The notes under the pieces are model-generated. The model was not told where the DNA came from. It ran no database searches and saw nothing but the letters and a program-made list of their open reading frames with translations. Of a stretch of DNA of 64,000 bases, positions 62,040 through 64,000 are shown in pieces. The translations under genes and the position numbers were made by a program. Every line of letters begins with the position of its first letter. Within the stretch, counting starts at the first letter, position 1. The stretch is from Clostridia bacterium (GTDB lineage: Bacteria; Bacillota; Clostridia; Oscillospirales; Acutalibacteraceae), in contig JAFQCH010000025.1 in NCBI GenBank assembly GCA_017416485.1, forward strand, positions 1 to 64,000, read 5' to 3'.

Positions 62040-63773
62040 ATGCGATCAGATTTTTCGGTGCAACGAAAATCAATGCTTGCCCTTGGCCCGCTGTCTGATT
62101 TGAGAGAAATGGTCAATCGTATCGAGGTATACGGCACTGATACGGTGATCGTTGAAAAAAAAGATACGCAAAAAATTCACTATTCGGCAGAAAAACTTTG
62201 CGATGATGTTCGTTCGCTTTCCACCGCATTGGCAGAAATGGGTTTTTGCGGATGCAACATCGCTCTGTTGGCAGAAAATTCATACCGCTGGATTGTTGCC
62301 TTTCTTGCAATCACCTGCGGTGTGGGCACGGCCGTGCCGCTGGACAAGGAACTGACCGAAAATGAACTCGACGATTTGCTTTGCAAAAGCAACGCTGCGG
62401 CACTGTTCTGCTCTTCCACTTTTTATGAAACGGGACTTCGCAATCAAACTCAACTTCGTGCACTTTTTGCCATGGACGGTGAGGCGAACGGGCTTATCGG
62501 TTGGGATGAACTGTTGACCAGAGGAAAGCTGCTCCGAAATCAGGACGACCGTCGCTTTTCGGAATTCGCAATTGCCCCCGAAGACATTGCTGCTGTTATT
62601 TTTACCTCCGGCACAACGGGTGCAAATAAGGGTGTGCAGTTAACACAAAAAAATTTCGTCAGCAACATCAATGCCATTGCCGAGCATGTGCCCGTGGAGG
62701 AATCGACCATTTCGGTTTTGCCGATGAACCATATTTACGAACTCAACTGCAATATTTTACCCATGCTTTACATACACACGGTCATTTGCATCAATGACCG
62801 CATGCGCAATCTGATGCGCAATTTCCGTTTTTTTAAGCCGAAAATGGCAGTGGTCGTTCCGTTGTTTCTGGAAAGTTTCTACAATCACATCCGTCAGGGT
62901 CTGCGTAAGGACGGTATAGATAAAAAAACGGACCGTGCCGTTGCATTGAGCAACAAACTGCTTGAAACTGGAATTGACATCAGACGCAGTTTGTTCAAGG
63001 ATATTCATGCTTATTTCGGCGATGAACTTAAATTGCTGATTTGCGGGGGCGCACCAGCCAATGCAAAATACATCAAGGGCTTAACGGAGCTCGGTTTCGA
63101 TATTTATGTCGGCTATGGGCTGACGGAAGCCTCTCCCATTGCCGCACTCAACACAAGCACAAGGCATCATCCCGACAGTGTCGGTAAATCTTTTTTCAAT
63201 ACGGATATTCATATTCATGCCCCCAATGAAGAAGGGGAAGGCGAAGTGTGGCTTCGCGGTGAAAATATCACCCCGGGCTATTACAATGACCCGGCTGCTA
63301 CGGCTGATTCGTTTGAAGACGGCTGGTTCAAAACCGGGGATATCGGCAAGGTAACCAACGACGGTCATCTTGTGCTGACGGGCAGAAAAAAGAATCTGAT
63401 TATTCTTGATAACGGCAAAAATGTGCATCCCGAAGAAATCGAAAGCATCCTGCGCAGCCGCATTCCTTATGTGCGTGAAATTGTGGTGATGGAGAGCGAA
63501 AAAGAAATTTTCGGCGTGTTGCAAAAAATCATTGCCGCGGTTTTGTATGTGGATGCTTCCGATTTTGAAGGCATGACGGAATCGGAAATTGAAACCAAAG
63601 CGCGCGCGGATGTGATGGCGGTCAATGCAGACCTGCCGGGCTACAAAGCGGTCAGCCATGTGATGATTGCACAGCACGGTTTTCAGAAAACATCCACCCA
63701 AAAAATATTGAGGAGTAAAGTGATAGAAGAATACACAGTCATTCGTGATCGCAAGGGGGAAGACGATGCTTGA
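62040..63773 (+). CDS. AMP-forming acyl-CoA/acyl-ACP ligase
   Basis: 577 residues of the ANL adenylating superfamily. The P-loop IFTSGTTGANKGVQLT, PMNHIYE (A4), GYGLTEASPIA (A5) and GWFKTGDIGKV (A7) are complete, and the final KTSTQKILR carries the catalytic lysine (A10). An overlapping downstream ACP suggests the acyl group is loaded on that carrier, as in fatty acyl-ACP ligases. The ATG at 62040 follows AGGG (62028 region) and the promoter. Length is ordinary for a long-chain acyl ligase. Confidence 0.92.
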   Translation: MRSDFSVQRKSMLALGPLSDLREMVNRIEVYGTDTVIVEKKDTQKIHYSAEKLCDDVRSLSTALAEMGFCGCNIALLAENSYRWIVAFLAITCGVGTAVPLDKELTENELDDLLCKSNAAALFCSSTFYETGLRNQTQLRALFAMDGEANGLIGWDELLTRGKLLRNQDDRRFSEFAIAPEDIAAVIFTSGTTGANKGVQLTQKNFVSNINAIAEHVPVEESTISVLPMNHIYELNCNILPMLYIHTVICINDRMRNLMRNFRFFKPKMAVVVPLFLESFYNHIRQGLRKDGIDKKTDRAVALSNKLLETGIDIRRSLFKDIHAYFGDELKLLICGGAPANAKYIKGLTELGFDIYVGYGLTEASPIAALNTSTRHHPDSVGKSFFNTDIHIHAPNEEGEGEVWLRGENITPGYYNDPAATADSFEDGWFKTGDIGKVTNDGHLVLTGRKKNLIILDNGKNVHPEEIESILRSRIPYVREIVVMESEKEIFGVLQKIIAAVLYVDASDFEGMTESEIETKARADVMAVNADLPGYKAVSHVMIAQHGFQKTSTQKILRSKVIEEYTVIRDRKGEDDA

Positions 63774-63993
63774 ACGTTTGATTGCTGTTGTCGGGGAATA
63801 TGTTCCCGTGGACAGACAAAAAATTGATTACAATACATCATTGCGCATGGATCTGGGTTTGAATTCTCTGGATCTTGTTAATCTTGCCGTGTCGGTTGAA
63901 AACGAATTCGGCATTGAAATTTCCGACCGCAAACTTGCCATGATGAAAACCGTCGGCGACCTTGTCCGACACATTGAAACCACAGCAGAATAA
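63766..63993 (+). CDS. Acyl carrier protein
   Basis: 75 residues. The phosphopantetheine serine is S34 in GLNSLDL (in place of the common ADSLD form). Helix content and acidic character fit an ACP; it is distinct from the fatty acid synthesis AcpP. GGGGGAA lies before the ATG, which overlaps the ligase stop by eight bases, so the two are coupled. It is complete, ending seven bases before the window's edge; further pathway genes may follow outside the window. Confidence 0.92.
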   Translation: MLERLIAVVGEYVPVDRQKIDYNTSLRMDLGLNSLDLVNLAVSVENEFGIEISDRKLAMMKTVGDLVRHIETTAE

Positions 63994-64000
63994 AAAACGC

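Overview
The window looks like chromosome of a Gram-positive anaerobic gut bacterium of the Clostridia, most likely the Oscillospiraceae/Ruminococcaceae. This is inferred from gene content: a type I dockerin on a huge BspA-like protein, a domain-swapped glycoside hydrolase family 3 enzyme, an EFR1-type flavodoxin/ferredoxin, a 2-enoate-reductase-type flavoenzyme, group II ECF transporter genes, ClpE-like ATPase, and TTGACA/TTGCAA-17-TATAAT promoters with strong AGGAGG ribosome binding sites. No rRNA is present, so the genus cannot be fixed.

Layout. 1-5.3 kb: the 3' end of a repeat-rich surface protein, an exported beta-helix protein and an EFR1 ferredoxin. 5.3-7.3 kb: a lone fragment of a mobile-element polyvalent protein carrying a MuF_C-like nuclease module, next to tRNA-Ala and a hairpin-repeat array. 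7.4-16.4 kb: HAD phosphatase, ADP-ribosylglycohydrolase, a 1,737-residue BspA/dockerin protein, an XRE-S24 repressor lacking the catalytic serine, and a membrane-anchored SH3b-like protein. 16.5-28.5 kb: an MFS transporter with small membrane genes, an MGMT-like protein, a periplasm-type/extracellular beta-glucosidase, two tandem membrane-anchored MerR regulators, an NADH:flavin oxidoreductase and a lysophospholipase-like hydrolase. 28.6-50.2 kb: a dense co-directional housekeeping block (mreB, recD2, valS, folC, a degenerate PP2C-like receptor, ruvCAB, glmM, a methyltransferase, ecfA1-ecfA2-ecfT-truA, DUF5711, cvpA-like, pgsA, clpE-like). 50.3-53 kb: two tRNA-Ser genes, two more hairpin-repeat arrays, a DUF2812-like membrane protein and a membrane-anchored metallophosphoesterase.

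53.0-64.0 kb is the most suggestive part. It holds a reductase-like flavoprotein, a GH3 (JAR1-type) acyl-acid amido synthetase, two sugar-transfer-type ATP-grasp ligases, a CapA-like phosphatase, an MFS exporter, a patatin lipase, an AMP-forming acyl ligase and a dedicated acyl carrier protein. Together these read as a candidate pathway that activates an acyl chain, joins it to an amino acid or similar nucleophile, and moves or remodels the product. The two divergent intergenic regions of this block share a related sequence around a TACAC/GTGTA dyad, which hints at one regulator.

Two other regulatory patterns stand out. A 20-base sequence, identical at 19 positions, overlaps the -35 boxes of both the MFS gene at 16.5 kb and the beta-glucosidase at 20.3 kb. 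The promoter of the tandem MerR pair has the 19-base spacer with dyad typical of MerR-controlled promoters. Starts were chosen from ribosome binding sites and from promoters; several differ from the longest possible reading frame.
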